Below are positions 1 to 9,775 of a DNA stretch of 64,000 nucleotides, in pieces. The DNA is from Phyllostachys edulis (taxonomy: Eukaryota; Streptophyta; Magnoliopsida; Poales; Poaceae), in assembly GCA_036346405.1 (NCBI GenBank), contig CM070561.1:7851441-7915440 (forward strand). The letters run 5' to 3'. The notes under the pieces were generated by a model. The model searched no databases, was not told where the DNA came from, and saw only the letters and a program-made list of their open reading frames with translations. The translations under genes and the position numbers were made by a program. Positions within the stretch are counted from its first letter, which is position 1. Every line of letters begins with the position of its first letter.

Positions 1-1374
1 GTAAATATCCATCCACAGCATGCAAGTAAGATCACATGCTCCTACACTTAAACACGCCTCTCTCTTCTCTCAATTTACAGGTATTGCTGACTCAGCATTC
101 AAATATGCATAACTCACAACCAAGGAGCCCAAACATAATAAATAATACAGGTTTTGAAAACTACACGAAATTCTCCATCATTCTCTAGTTTTCACAATTT
201 TATGAAAAGACCATATTGACCCTCGTTTTCAGCCCTGGAGGCTGTTCTGTTGCAATTCTAGACAACAAGCTTCATACCTATTTTAATACTTATTAGAAGC
301 AATAGAAAATTATCTACATGTTTCTGGTTGTCACCATAATTTTATCGACCATCTACTAATTTTAATCTGTAAATTACAATGGCACTGACCAATCACGACG
401 TCACATTGGCAGCAACCTTACAAATTTCATACCTATTTAAATACTTATTAGAAAACAGAAAACAAAGATAGTTTGAGCATCTACACTTCCTAATGCATAG
501 TTCCTTAGTTCATCTCGAATTTTAATTTGGTCTTATACCATTTTTAAAATTATATTAACTGCAACACTGCCCTAACGCGATGATTCGCAAGATAGTGAGC
601 TTCCAAAGGCCAAAACTTTCAGAGCTCTTTTACGGGTACACTCAATTTAATACGAGCTGTCCATTCTTTAAGATCCAATGGTTTAGATTAGTTAGGATTT
701 AGTTATACTATACCTGGTAGTATGAGTAGTAGAACCCCGATATGGTAGAATTGTAATTGCCTATGTGTGGATCACATGACATAAGAGTAATATTTTTAAC
801 TCTAGTTGGAAGAGTCCATAATGTCCCCACAAAAAAATATAAATAAAGAAAAGTCTATTATGCCCATAATAAATTAATGATCAGATTCGATTTATACTAC
901 CACCATATACTACCAGTAGAATGTATCGTAAAATTTCTCAACTTTTGAGCTATCCATCCAAATTAGAGAGCTAGCACTCTAGGGAAATCTTGGACAATTC
1001 TCTACATCTTTCATGTTTTAGAAAAATTCTAATTCTGACATCTAATATTTTTAATCTAGACTTTACTAAGACACTACCAATTGACAACGATTCATCGAAC
1101 AACAGGCTTACAAAATCCATATCTTTCAATCTATCCAACCGACTTGTGTGCGTAAGGAATCCATGGAAGAGAATAAAATTCTCTACAACTATCTAGTAGA
1201 TCAAAATTTTAGATTAACCACGTCAAAAAAATGCACCACAAAGCAATGCCTCGAACCGATCTATTAAGCGTGGCTTTACGGCAATCTCTAACCACAAAGC
1301 TCGCACATACCCTTACTAATACACACTTTAACCTCTAAACAATCGATGTACTAGCGAAGGCAAATATTTTTTGG
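1..1374. other. AT-rich non-coding DNA, unassigned
   Basis: No convincing coding region is seen on either strand; the few short open frames have no recognisable motif. The sequence is AT-rich with runs resembling the U3 parts of grass LTRs, but no LTR terminus, primer-binding site or polypurine tract could be fixed. It may be decayed retrotransposon LTR. Confidence 0.4.
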
Positions 1375-1836
1375 TCATTACCCTAGGCATGAACATCGAA
1401 TCAGATGGCGGCGAGGTCAGCGAATTCCCTTCTTCTCCCTTCCCTCTCTTGTTTCTTCCGAGCCCTCCTTTCCCTTCATTCTTCCCTACCCTATTTTCTC
1501 TCTGGTCTGAGACGCATCTTCTAGTAGCAGCTAGTAGAGCACACCGCAGTGTAGCGCACATGCATGTGTGCTTGCATCGGCTACCATGCATAATAGCCGA
1601 CAGCGGCATCGGCAGGGCAGCAACTAGCATGCACGAAGGGCGGCAAGCAGTAGCAGCAACCCAGTAGCACATTATGCCCCTTCTTCCTTTTGCTCTTCTT
1701 CTTTCCTTCTTCTTCTTCTTTTCTTCTTCTCTTCTCCCTACCTTGCCTCCCTTCCTTGACATTGTTGTCTTCTTTCCCTGACAGTAGACTCGGCACAACA
1801 TGACGCAGCAGTAGCGCCAGCAGCACGGCGTGGCGA
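1375..1836. repeat. Repeat D, copy 1
   Basis: The part at about 1655-1836 (GCAGCAACCC, a long TTCTTC pyrimidine stretch, CTTGCCTCCCTTCCTT, CAGTAGACTCGGCACAACA) recurs at 3411-3494 joined to 12305-12420. That second copy is interrupted exactly by copia A, so this copy shows the uninterrupted order. The identity of D is unknown; it could be part of an old LTR or leader. Open frames here (1328-1850 minus, 1371-1667 plus) are low-complexity and not believable genes. The right edge abuts the truncated gag of element C. Confidence 0.55.
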
Positions 1837-2819
1837 CCAATAAGCTTCACACAAGATTTGTGGTTTCAAGGGCTTGAGGTAATGTTTAATATCCTACCTC
1901 AGCCCATTCACAAAGCATTTGACAAAGAAATGTTCATTCTGCTGAGGATTTTCATTTTTGTACACAATCATCAACTCTTTGTACTTATCAATGTATTCAG
2001 ATTGCTAATATTGTATTGTTTAACTGAGTGGAAATTTTCCAATACCTCATAGCCACTGTATTGAGCAAATCTATCACAAATCATCCTGCAAAAGGTTTGC
2101 CAAGGAGGGGAATTCCATAATCCAATTGTTAGCTCTACCCACCATGTACATTTGGGCAAGGTCAAACTTAGCCTCATCAGGCACATTGGCCATAGCAAAG
2201 TATGTTTCTACTAGTTTGATCCACTCCAAAGGCTGGTTACCATCAAATCGGGGAAAATCAATCTTAGGACCTTTTGCAATTGATTTATAGAAATTGTTCA
2301 CCCTTTCATTATTGGGATTTTGATTCCACTGTTTGGCATAATACGGGTCTCGATCCTGGTTTCTGTTGTTCAGAGTGGGAGAAACCGGGGTAAGAGGAGG
2401 AGATGCATTCTGGCCCCAATTTATAGGTACCGCCGAGTGCCCAGTAGGTGGATGACAGTGATTTACCTCATGGTTGGCATTGAAATTCACCCCTTGGGTG
2501 CTGTTCACATGTACTTGATTCAAAGCTTTCACTCTCCTCATAACTTCCAACTCAATTTCAGTAGCTTGCGGTAGATCTGGGGGGGGGTGGGGGCATTTGT
2601 CATATCTTCATTCCTTCCTTGATGGAAACTAACCCCTGATAAACCTTGCAGTAGCGATTCAACTCGATTCATCTGTGTCTGCATACTGTTTACTTGAATT
2701 TGCAGATCCCCAATTTGTTGTTGGATTGATTCTGCCTTGTTCTTAGCATCCATCGCTTCTTGCCTCACCGCCACTAGATCTGAAGATTCGCACTCCTGTC
2801 GTGCCGTGGTTTTCGTCAT
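1837..2819 (-). pseudogene. gag: Gypsy C gag polyprotein fragment
   Basis: Gag would build the cytoplasmic virus-like particle that packages retrotransposon RNA. Translation from 2819 gives a coiled-coil-like N-terminus (KAESIQQQIGDLQIQVNSMQ), then a retrotrans_gag-like core with GPKIDFPRFDGNQPLEWIKL and a downstream DRFAQYSGYEVLENF. The frame breaks at a C-rich homopolymer (G-run at about 2579-2595 on the plus strand), again near LLQDDL at about 2074, and has a stop after VKCFVNGLR. Homology continues to KPLKPQ and LCEAYW near 1845 and then ends against repeat D. Neither zinc knuckle nor pol is present. The gypsy gag assignment is strong; the clade is not determined. Confidence 0.8.
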
Positions 2820-3003
2820 TTCACTCTCTCTCGCAGATCAAGAACGGAGTTATGGAATTTTACCCAGGAGACCTGCCCTGAACCCTCACCTTGTTCTCAA
2901 CCTCTCCCACCGCCTAGATCGGAGTCGGCTAGAGATTTTACAACGACAATTAGTACGCCAACCCAGCTATCCAGATCTCTTCTTCGCTACCAAGAATCGA
3001 CTA

Positions 3004-3015
3004 GCTTTGATACCA
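3004..3015 (-). other. Primer-binding site of gypsy C
   Basis: The minus strand reads TGGTATCAAAGC three bases downstream of the LTR end. This resembles the initiator-Met tRNA complement TGGTATCAGAGC used by many plant LTR retrotransposons, with one mismatch. Confidence 0.7.
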
Positions 3016-3018
3016 ATT

Positions 3019-3409
3019 TGTCAGATCCCCGCAATTCGGTCTAGGAGAGGGGAAAGTGCAAGAACACAGCTACTGCTAGAAAAACTAGAGCTAGATACTT
3101 GGCATAAACGATTGATGCTGTTTTCATTCCATCTCATGGTTTATACAGGATTACATTGTTGTCAAAGTAAAAGGGAATAAAAGTTTTGGTAAATGAGGAT
3201 TTATCTCGCGCTACACTGTTTCTGGTAAATGAAAACAACTGACGTAAATAGTAAATGCTGAGACTAATGTCATCCGTTGATCTTCACTCGAAGGGGTATC
3301 GCATAATCTCCGCCGTTCGACCATCATAACCCTCTGTTTCTTTAGCTTCTTCTTCTTCTGAATTCACTGAAACTCTTCTGAACTCTCTGAAGAACTCGCG
3401 ATTCTGACA
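3019..3409 (-). repeat. Gypsy C 5' LTR (391 bp)
   Basis: The segment is bounded by the inverted hexamers TGTCAG and CTGACA, the usual TG...CA LTR ends, and abuts a primer-binding site on the gag side. No second copy is present in the window, so the boundaries rest on the terminal motifs and the adjacent primer site. Confidence 0.65.
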
Positions 3410-3494
3410 CAGCAGCAACCCAACAGCACGTGCTGCCTTTTCTTCCTTCTACTCTTCTTCTTTCCTTCTTTCCTTCTTCTCTTCTCCCTGCCTT
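3410..3494. repeat. Repeat D, copy 2, left part
   Basis: This matches about 1655-1740 (GCAGCAACCC, then a TTCTTC-rich pyrimidine tract and CTTCTCCCT). It is cut at 3494 by the terminus of copia A, and the match resumes at 12305. The last five bases (GCCTT, 3490-3494) are the left target-site duplication of A. Confidence 0.7.
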
Positions 3495-4144
3495 TGTTGG
3501 AATTTTTCCTGATCTTCTTGGCTCTATCACAGCTTCTTTCCAGAGAAATTGAGAAGCGCTCGGCTTCGTCCAAGAAAAATAGCACTCGGTTCTTGCGCCA
3601 TTACTTGGCTATGCACTCTCCGTGGGACCCACTGCCCCTTGCTCCTTCGACGTGACTCGCCTGTCCTCCTATTGTCTTCACGTGATAGCTAGTAGCAGCA
3701 ACACCCCTTCGATTGCTTCTCGTCTTCACATGATGGCCTTGCTTGCAGCACCTTGCTTTCTCCGTGAGACTCGATGCAAACAATGTTTCTTCTGGGCCTC
3801 CACATGATGCTTTTGCCCAACGCCTGGTACAACAGCGCCTCAACTCGGTCTTCCTTCCCATTGAAACAAAGCAAGCGAAATCGACGAGAAGCAATCGAAC
3901 AAACAAACTGAGTTTTCTTTCGGGAGCAGTGCTCATCTTTTTGTCTTTTTATTTCTTCTCAACTCAACACACCAATTACAAGACTCAACTCAGCTTTATA
4001 AAGGCTGTTTAGAGGACCTACGTACGGATTCAATTTCCTACTCAGATTCTACTCGAATTCTACTCGGACTCAACATCTAAACTAGAAATTCTCACAAAGG
4101 AAAAATCAACACCTACCAAAAACAAGATTAAACTCTTTCAATCA
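3495..4144 (-). repeat. Copia A 3' LTR (650 bp)
   Basis: It starts TGTTGGAATTTTTCCTGATC on the plus strand and ends AATCA, matching 11660-12304 along its length. The CCCCCTT just beyond 4144 reads AAGGGGG on the minus strand, a polypurine tract. A minus-strand TATA-like sequence (TTTATAAAG) lies near 3994-4003. Confidence 0.85.
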
Positions 4145-4777
4145 CCCCCTTAATATTGTTTCTTCATCTTGATCACACCAATCTTCTCTCTCATTTCCAA
4201 GAACTTGATCCACCCTAGCGACTTCATGTCCTTCACCCACAACGGATGATCTATTCTAGTCTGCAACTTATCTTGGTCTTGGTTTGAGTTGCCAAAATAT
4301 TAACCCCATCCTTGACTATCATCCTCATCAGCACCATCATGAACGTCACCACCAATTCCCTGACCAGTCTGGTCATCAAAGTTAGCTTCCTATTGCCATG
4401 ACGACACACCACATGCACCTCCTGTATTGATGTCTTGTCGATGGGACCCACCTCCTATGCTTTGACCTTCCCACCCCATTCCTTGGCCACCTGAGCTTGC
4501 AGCTCTTTGGCCACCTGAGCTGCTGCCTCCAGCAGCAACTCCATGTGCATGGGCCCCACTGAATTGACCAGGCAAGGTGCTACTTTAAATGAAGATCTCC
4601 CCGATCTCCCCTGCCATGCCGTGTGGCCCTTCGTGAGCCTCTTCTCTGGATGGTGAAGGGACCAGCCACCAAGACCAACCGAGCCTCTGTCTGCTGTTCT
4701 TGCATGTGCGTGGAGCCAGCCGATAGAACCTCCCAAGCTGATTCCTCCTACGCTACCTGCTGCATGTGCACGGTTTG
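4145..4777 (-). pseudogene. Copia A polyprotein 3' remnant
   Basis: Close to the LTR the minus strand reads HPLWVKDMKSLGWIKFLEMR followed by a stop and polypurine tract, resembling the end of copia RNase H. Upstream lie low-complexity Gly/Ala/Gln-rich frames (for example MELLLEAAAQVAKELQAQVA) that look like the integrase-RT linker. No RT or RNase H catalytic motif is present, so the pol core was deleted before B inserted at 4778. Confidence 0.6.
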
Positions 4778-5553
4778 TGATGAACCCTAAGGTTTGATTG
4801 TTGGCCCAATCTTTCAATGAGAACGATAAGTTCGGTAGGCGTCGCTCAACTCTCACGATCCTGGCTATGAACACGCAAGGCTTGAAACCACGCAATCACT
4901 GAACTGATTGACAAGTCGTTATCAACCGTGCACGAATACCAGGATGACCTGACCACGAAGGTCGATTACTGCATACACCGAAGAAGCACGCAAGAACAAG
5001 ATAAAGCAATTTGAAATTACAAATAGGAATTGAAATATTGAATTGAGTTGGGATTTTGAAGTGGTATTATGGTTGGTCTAGTTGACACAAGCCAATACAC
5101 GAAGTTGCAACAAGGTTAACTTTTAACTAAACAAAATCCAAGAAAAACTAAAGGGGTGCGGCCTCCTTATATAGGGGAGGGGGAGCCGCAAATATCTAAG
5201 AGCTAACGAGGTGGTACTATTCACGCGTACTGTTCACGTGAACAGTGCACATGAATAGTGCACATGAATAGTGCGTTTGGCCTGGGTGGAGGCGGCCCAG
5301 GAGGTAGCCGGCCCAAATAGGCCAAGGAGGTGGCCGTTCCAGATAACCTAGAGTGGTGGCTGCCCTTTGGGCTAAATAATTGATACAAATACAAGGCCCT
5401 CGACCCAATGTAAGGTGGCACAACACCAGGTATAAGTGAAGTAAATTCGTCGGCACGTTGGAGTAGCGTTTGACAGAGCCGAATCGATGGCAGTCGAGTA
5501 GCCTGGTTGGAGGTGGGGTAGCTGTCGTATCCCGTGGATTGATGTCCTCATTA
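4778..5553 (-). repeat. Gypsy B 3' LTR (776 bp)
   Basis: It begins TGATGAACCCTAAGGTTTG and ends TGATGTCCTCATTA on the plus strand, paired with 8998-9770. A minus-strand TATA-like box (CCTATATAAGG, about 5165-5175) is present. Repeated GTTCACGTGAACAGTGCAC-type short palindromes lie at 5225-5265. The minus-strand AAGAAAGGGACGA next to the LTR is the likely polypurine tract. Confidence 0.88.
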
Positions 5554-6527
5554 TCGTCCCTTTCTTGCATTTGAGTCGTCCTCGACTCATGGTCATCCTC
5601 CTTCAGTGGCAAGAAAAGCTTTAAAACTTGTAGCAACGCATTCTCATCTTTCTGCAAAATGTTCAAAGAAATAGAGAAAGCTTTTGAAATTAAAGGTGAT
5701 TGTACATGCATCAAATCAGCAAAGGTATATTTTCTCATAGCATTCAGTTTGCAACGCAATTTGCAAGTATAAGTGAAGTATATAGTAGAGTTATTCATTG
5801 CTCTGTGAATGGGCAACACAATAATTGAATTCAAAGTGCACAAGTCATTCATATAATCAACTTTCAATTGAGCAATAGCAGATTCATCTAGCAAGGGTGA
5901 AAATGTTTGTAAGTTCTTCCATAATTCAACATTTTTATGCAGAATGTCCATACTAGATGGTGCAATAAAAGGTGAACACATAGGCATTCGATGAGCACTA
6001 AATTTTATTTTCCTCTCATATTGAACATGATTCAGCACACAAGAATTGTTGTCCAAAACAGCAAGCTTAAATTCATCCATGTGATCATAAGTTATGCATA
6101 TTCGATAAACCAGAAATTGATTGTCTATACCATAATCTCCAATTAATTTAAAATAGTAGGTGTAGGTGCTAGAAAGAGAATTTAGAGATGAAAGTTCAGA
6201 AACTTTCTCCATAGCACATTCCAAACTAATGGGCTCATTAAGCATGATATAGTACAAAGCATCAGCAGGGGATATTCTATTAAGTACTTCCTTATGTGTA
6301 ATTAATTCGACATGTGCAAAATTATGAGATTTCAGATCAGCACATGGTTCGTTCAAGTCAACATAAGGAAAATCAAAAGATTGCATTATAGCAGGTATAT
6401 ACTCATAAGGTTGCTCTATGTCTTGCTGTAGCACCAAATCAGTACCTTTGTCATTGTCTTGTAGGCTCGACTCAGATGATGTTGGTACTAGCGACGGTGA
6501 GTAGTCACAAGCTTTCCCTTCTTTTTC
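5217..6527 (-). CDS. Gypsy B unknown ORF fused in frame to gag
   Basis: The uninterrupted stretch is 406 codons (6437 to 5217) and the frame is open back to a TAA near 6530. It shares the frame of the upstream gag, from which it is separated by only two stops (TGA at about 6745, TAA near 6530), so the ancestral product was one gag-ORF polyprotein. I recognise no protease DTG, RT YxDD, integrase or envelope features: no signal peptide and no clear membrane segment. It is rich in Leu, Ser, Asn and Tyr. Near its end ESRTTQMQERDDNEDIN resembles VSRTTPFQEGKDDEDIT at the pol C-terminus of gypsy H. The last 110 codons lie in the 3' LTR. It occupies the position of pol; function is unknown. Confidence 0.65.
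   Translation of the reverse strand, partial: EKEGKACDYSPSLVPTSSESSLQDNDKGTDLVLQQDIEQPYEYIPAIMQSFDFPYVDLNEPCADLKSHNFAHVELITHKEVLNRISPADALYYIMLNEPISLECAMEKVSELSSLNSLSSTYTYYFKLIGDYGIDNQFLVYRICITYDHMDEFKLAVLDNNSCVLNHVQYERKIKFSAHRMPMCSPFIAPSSMDILHKNVELWKNLQTFSPLLDESAIAQLKVDYMNDLCTLNSIIVLPIHRAMNNSTIYFTYTCKLRCKLNAMRKYTFADLMHVQSPLISKAFSISLNILQKDENALLQVLKLFLPLKEDDHESRTTQMQERDDNEDINPRDTTATPPPTRLLDCHRFGSVKRYSNVPTNLLHLYLVLCHLTLGRGPCICINYLAQRAATTLGYLERPPPWPIWAGYLLGRLHPGQTHYSCALFMCTVHVNSTRE
5573..5588. promoter_or_regulatory. Palindrome before the polypurine tract of B
   Basis: GAGTCGTCCTCGACTC is an imperfect palindrome 20 bases from the 3' LTR. The same block, with its second arm changed, stands at 50571-50586 at the equivalent place in gypsy H. 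It also encodes the ESRTT/SRTT residues, so conservation could be at protein or nucleic-acid level. Confidence 0.5.
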
Positions 6528-6747
6528 TTACTCTAGCCCAATTACCAATGAGCGAGCCGATGACGCCAGGCAGTGAGATAGACTGTCGCTCACAGCAGTA
6601 GGGGCGGCAATCATAGTAGATGCAGCAGTAGAAAAAGCAACCGAAGATGATCTAGATGCGGAGATGTGTACCATGCACTTGTTTGTTTCTTGTACAGGTG
6701 AAGGTGTAGTGAAAGTCGATGAAAGTGCATGACTAGTCTTGGATTGT

Positions 6748-7439
6748 CATCCCTGTACTTCCTTTTCAATATTGCAAGCAAGACAAAACAAGCGAGTGAT
6801 AGTTGGAGGTTTATAAACAAGTTTATTCTGAATGTGACTGTTTGATCCTCCTAAAAATCTAGTCATTTTAGCATCTCCAGTTTCTTCTAAGCCACAACGA
6901 GACCAGACAGTTTGCAATTCTTGATAGTACTCTTCTACAATGTTACTACCTTGGCGTAAACGTTGTAATTTATTCAGCAAATCACAAGAATAATATGACG
7001 GCACAAATCTAGCTCTCATAGCTCTTTTCATAGCATCCCAAGTTCTAGGTATGTTCTGATTAGTACGACAGTATTCACTCCACCAAATAGATGCAAAACC
7101 ATAAAATGCACAGGTAACAACCCTAACTTTTAGATGATTAGAAAATTCATGGCATGTAAATAATTGTTGTACAGCTAATTCCCATGTGAGATAAGCATCA
7201 GGATCATAATTCCCAGCAAACGAAGGCACAGTGAGTTTAATTTTACAAGACGTACTATTACGATCATATACCTCCCGTGGCGGAGAAACTTGTCTCAAGC
7301 GTGCATCTTCCTCGTTCACTTTCTTGCACTCCCGTTCAATGGCTCGAAGAAGATGTGGATCTATCTTGCAATCATCCCGTGAATCTGTCATAGTTAGTAG
7401 AAAACAAGGAAACAAATCACAAGTATATGTCCCTATCAA
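6748..7439 (-). CDS. gag: Gypsy B gag capsid region
   Basis: The likely start is the Met of MTDSRDDCKIDPHLLRAIER near 7391; the open frame extends to 7439. The product has a retrotrans_gag core: KLTVPSFAGNYDPDAYLTWE, then WWSEYCRTNQNIPRTWDAMK, RARFVPSYYSCDLLNKLQRL, VEEYYQELQTVW and RLFCLACNIEKEVQG. It ends at a TGA where related proteins usually continue with Arg, consistent with CGA to TGA decay. No CCHC zinc knuckle follows, unlike H and G. The role would be particle assembly and RNA packaging. The gypsy gag assignment is firm. Confidence 0.85.
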
Positions 7440-8983
7440 CTACTAGGTTCTGGAGTTTCACAAGTCACTCACACTCAAGCTTATATCCAGTTCTTACAAG
7501 TTCTTACCAATGCAGCAAGGAAGTGGTACAACCAGTGGCTGGTTCGTGATACTCTCACTTGCGATCAGCCCAACGATTGCGAGGAGCGGCACCTGCTGAG
7601 TTAGTAGGAAGTGGAGCTCGGAAGGCTAGTATGTAGCAAAGGAGCAGCAATTGTTCAATTCAGTATGCAAAGTTGAAAAATAGTTCAATGTACTAGTCAC
7701 AAGTGCTGATCCTAGTCTAAACTAAGCCCAGCTAGAGCAACTCGCACGAACGACTAGTAGCAACAACGGAAGGCCAGCACAAGAACTATCAAAGCAAGCG
7801 AGCAATGGATGAAACGAGGTAGCACTAATTTTTCTTCTTCTTCTGTTTCTTTTCCTTCTTTTTTTGTCTTCTCTGTTTTCCTTTTTCTTCTCTGTTCCTT
7901 TCTCTTATTTTTTCTTCTCTTTTCCTTTTTTTTATACCTCAGCAGATACTTTAATCGGCATCAACGATGCACCCTGATGGCAAAAAGAAACTTGGACCTC
8001 AGACTTGCTCAACCAGAGGCGGCGGCGGCGGCCACCCACAGCAGTGGCTAAAGCGGTGGCGGTGGCTGCGGTCCGTCTTGGCGGTGGAGCTTGGAGCGGT
8101 GGCGGCGGCGCGGTCCGTCTTGGCGGTGGAGCTTGGCGGCGCGGCTCGGGCGCCGGTGCAGCTTTCAGCGGCGGCGACACAAGACGGCGGCGACACAAGA
8201 CGACGCAACCCGTCTTGGCGGGTGCTTTGCTGTGTGACCAGGCGGCGGCGGCTCAAAGCTCTCGGTGGCGGCGGTGGCGCGCCGCGGCGGCGCTGTCCGG
8301 TGGTGCGACGACGGTGGAACTGCGGAGGCGCAGCATGAGGCAGTGGAGCTCGCGGCGCCAGGGGGATCGCGGCAGCTCCACCGCTGGAAATCTGAGCCAG
8401 CGGTGGCGTCGGGCGTCTTGAGGCGGCGGCGATGGTAGCGTCGGCGGAGATTGAGGTGGCGCCGGCGATGGCGGCGGCTCGGCTCCCTAACTGCGGCAGC
8501 GGCGGCGGTCGGCGATAGCCTCGGTGGCGGCGGTGGCTCGTCCCGACGCGGCCCCGGATCGGCGCCAAGTAGATCTGTGACTTCGCTCGTGAATTTGGTC
8601 TGCTGTGTTGGACTTGTGCGTTGGAGAAACCAAGCGCACGGCTGTCTCCTTGGACCGAAGCCCATGCGTGAGGGCGGTGGCGGAAACGATCTGCTAATGT
8701 TCTTTTTGTATCTCTGCAAGCCTGAATGCCCTAATACCAGACAACGCCCCTTTTTTTGTTTTTGCGAAGAACAGACCTAGACGAATTGCAGATACCCTAA
8801 ACTAGACCAATCTAGACAGGAAACCAGTACAAAGACTCGACGATGCAATGACAATTCAACAACGCAAACTAAAAAGAAAAAATTGCAAAGGCACAAATTG
8901 GTTTGGACGATGAACTAAACCTTTTTTTTTGGTGTTTTGGCTATTTGGACTGTAGGAAAAAAAATTCTCACCGATGAACTGTA
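7440..8983 (-). other. Gypsy B long leader with pyrimidine and GC-rich blocks
   Basis: This 1.5-kb leader lies between the primer-binding site and gag. It includes a TTCTTC/CTTTTT pyrimidine tract (plus strand, about 7826-7935) and a very GC-rich block (about 7998-8570) built of GGCGGC-type triplets. The triplets leave several overlapping frames open on both strands, which is why long ORFs there (7999-8568 and 8165-8719 minus, 8005-8421 plus) are not credible genes. It could be captured host 5'-exon sequence or expanded simple repeats. Confidence 0.6.
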
Positions 8984-8996
8984 GCTCTAATACCAC
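8984..8996 (-). other. Primer-binding site of gypsy B
   Basis: The minus strand reads TGGTATTAGAGC immediately after the 5' LTR end, matching the initiator-Met tRNA complement with one change. Confidence 0.75.
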
Positions 8997-8997
8997 C

Positions 8998-9770
8998 TGA
9001 TGAACCCTAAGGTTTGATTGTTGGCCTGATGTTTCGATGAGAACGATAAGTTCGGTAGGCGTCGCTCAACTCTCACGATCCTGGCTACGAACACGCAAGG
9101 CTCAAAACCACACAATCGTTGAATTGATTGACAAGTCGTTATCAACCGTGCATGAATACCCAGATGACCTAATCACGAAGGTTGATTCCTGCATACACCG
9201 AAGAAGCACGCAAGAACAAGATAAAGTAATCTGAAATTGCAAATAGGAATTGAAATATTGAATTGAGTTGGGATTTTGAAGCGGTATTATGGTTGGTCTA
9301 ATCGACACAAGCCAATACACGAAGTTGCAACAAAGCTAACTTTTAACTAAACAAAATCCAAGGAAAACTAAAAGGGTGTGGCCTCCTTATATAGGGGAGG
9401 GGGAGCCGCAAATATCTAAGAGCTAACGAGGTGGACTATTCATGGGTTACTGTTCACATGAACAGTGCACATGAATAGTGTGCGTGAATAGTGCGTTCGG
9501 CCCGGGTGGAGGCAGCCCAGGAGGTGGCCGGCCCAAATAGGCCAAGGAGGTGGCTGGTCCAGATAACCTAGAGTGGTGGCTGCCCTTTGGGCCAAATAAT
9601 TGATACAAATACAAGGCCCTCGGCCCAATGTGAGGTGGTGCATCACCAGGTATAAGTGAAGTAAATTTGTCGGTACGTTGGAGTAGCATTTGACGCAGCC
9701 GAATCGATGGCAGCCGAGTAGCCTCGTTGGAGGTGGGGTAGTCGTATCCGGCGGGTTGATGTCCTCATCA
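8998..9770 (-). repeat. Gypsy B 5' LTR (773 bp)
   Basis: It starts TGATGAACCC and ends TCATCA on the plus strand, with perfect inverted terminal hexamers. It matches 4778-5553 closely over its length. The TATA-like box (minus CCTATATAAGG) is near 9385-9395. Confidence 0.88.
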
Positions 9771-9775
9771 GTTTG

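Larger units (their letters stand above)
1837..3409 (-). mobile_element. Gypsy C: truncated Ty3/gypsy retrotransposon
   Basis: Reading on the minus strand from 3409 there is one short LTR (3019-3409), a primer-binding site (3004-3015), a leader and a gag gene that stops abruptly at about 1837. There is no protease, reverse transcriptase, integrase or 3' LTR. Both outer edges touch D-type repeat, and the two flanking D copies overlap by about 180 bp, so this is not a simple insertion with a short target duplication. A deletion or rearrangement between D repeats probably removed the 3' part. Confidence 0.7.
4778..9770 (-). mobile_element. Gypsy B: non-autonomous element with gag plus unknown ORF
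   Basis: Two LTRs (4778-5553 and 8998-9770) flank a 3.4-kb interior, and a perfect GTTTG duplication (4773-4777, 9771-9775) marks insertion into copia A. On the minus strand the order is primer-binding site (8984-8996), long leader (7440-8983), gag (about 6748-7391) and then, in the same frame, an ORF of unknown function running to the polypurine tract and into the 3' LTR. No protease, RT, RNase H or integrase is found. LTR ends, the pre-LTR palindrome and the polyprotein C-terminus resemble gypsy H, so it probably depends on that family. Confidence 0.88.

Noticed and set aside
3622..4012. Short plus- and minus-strand ORFs in the copia A LTR
   Set aside because: They lie within the LTR, recur with changes in the other LTR and show no domain; the corresponding frames in the two LTRs are not conserved.
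5217..6437. Envelope gene in gypsy B
   Set aside because: The position would fit, but there is no signal peptide, no clear membrane segment and no cleavage motif, and the frame is joined to gag.
7999..8719. Long overlapping open frames on both strands (proline- or arginine-rich) in the B leader
   Set aside because: They come from GGC/GCC triplet repetition, which removes stops in all frames; there is no domain, start context or conservation, and opposing frames are equally open.
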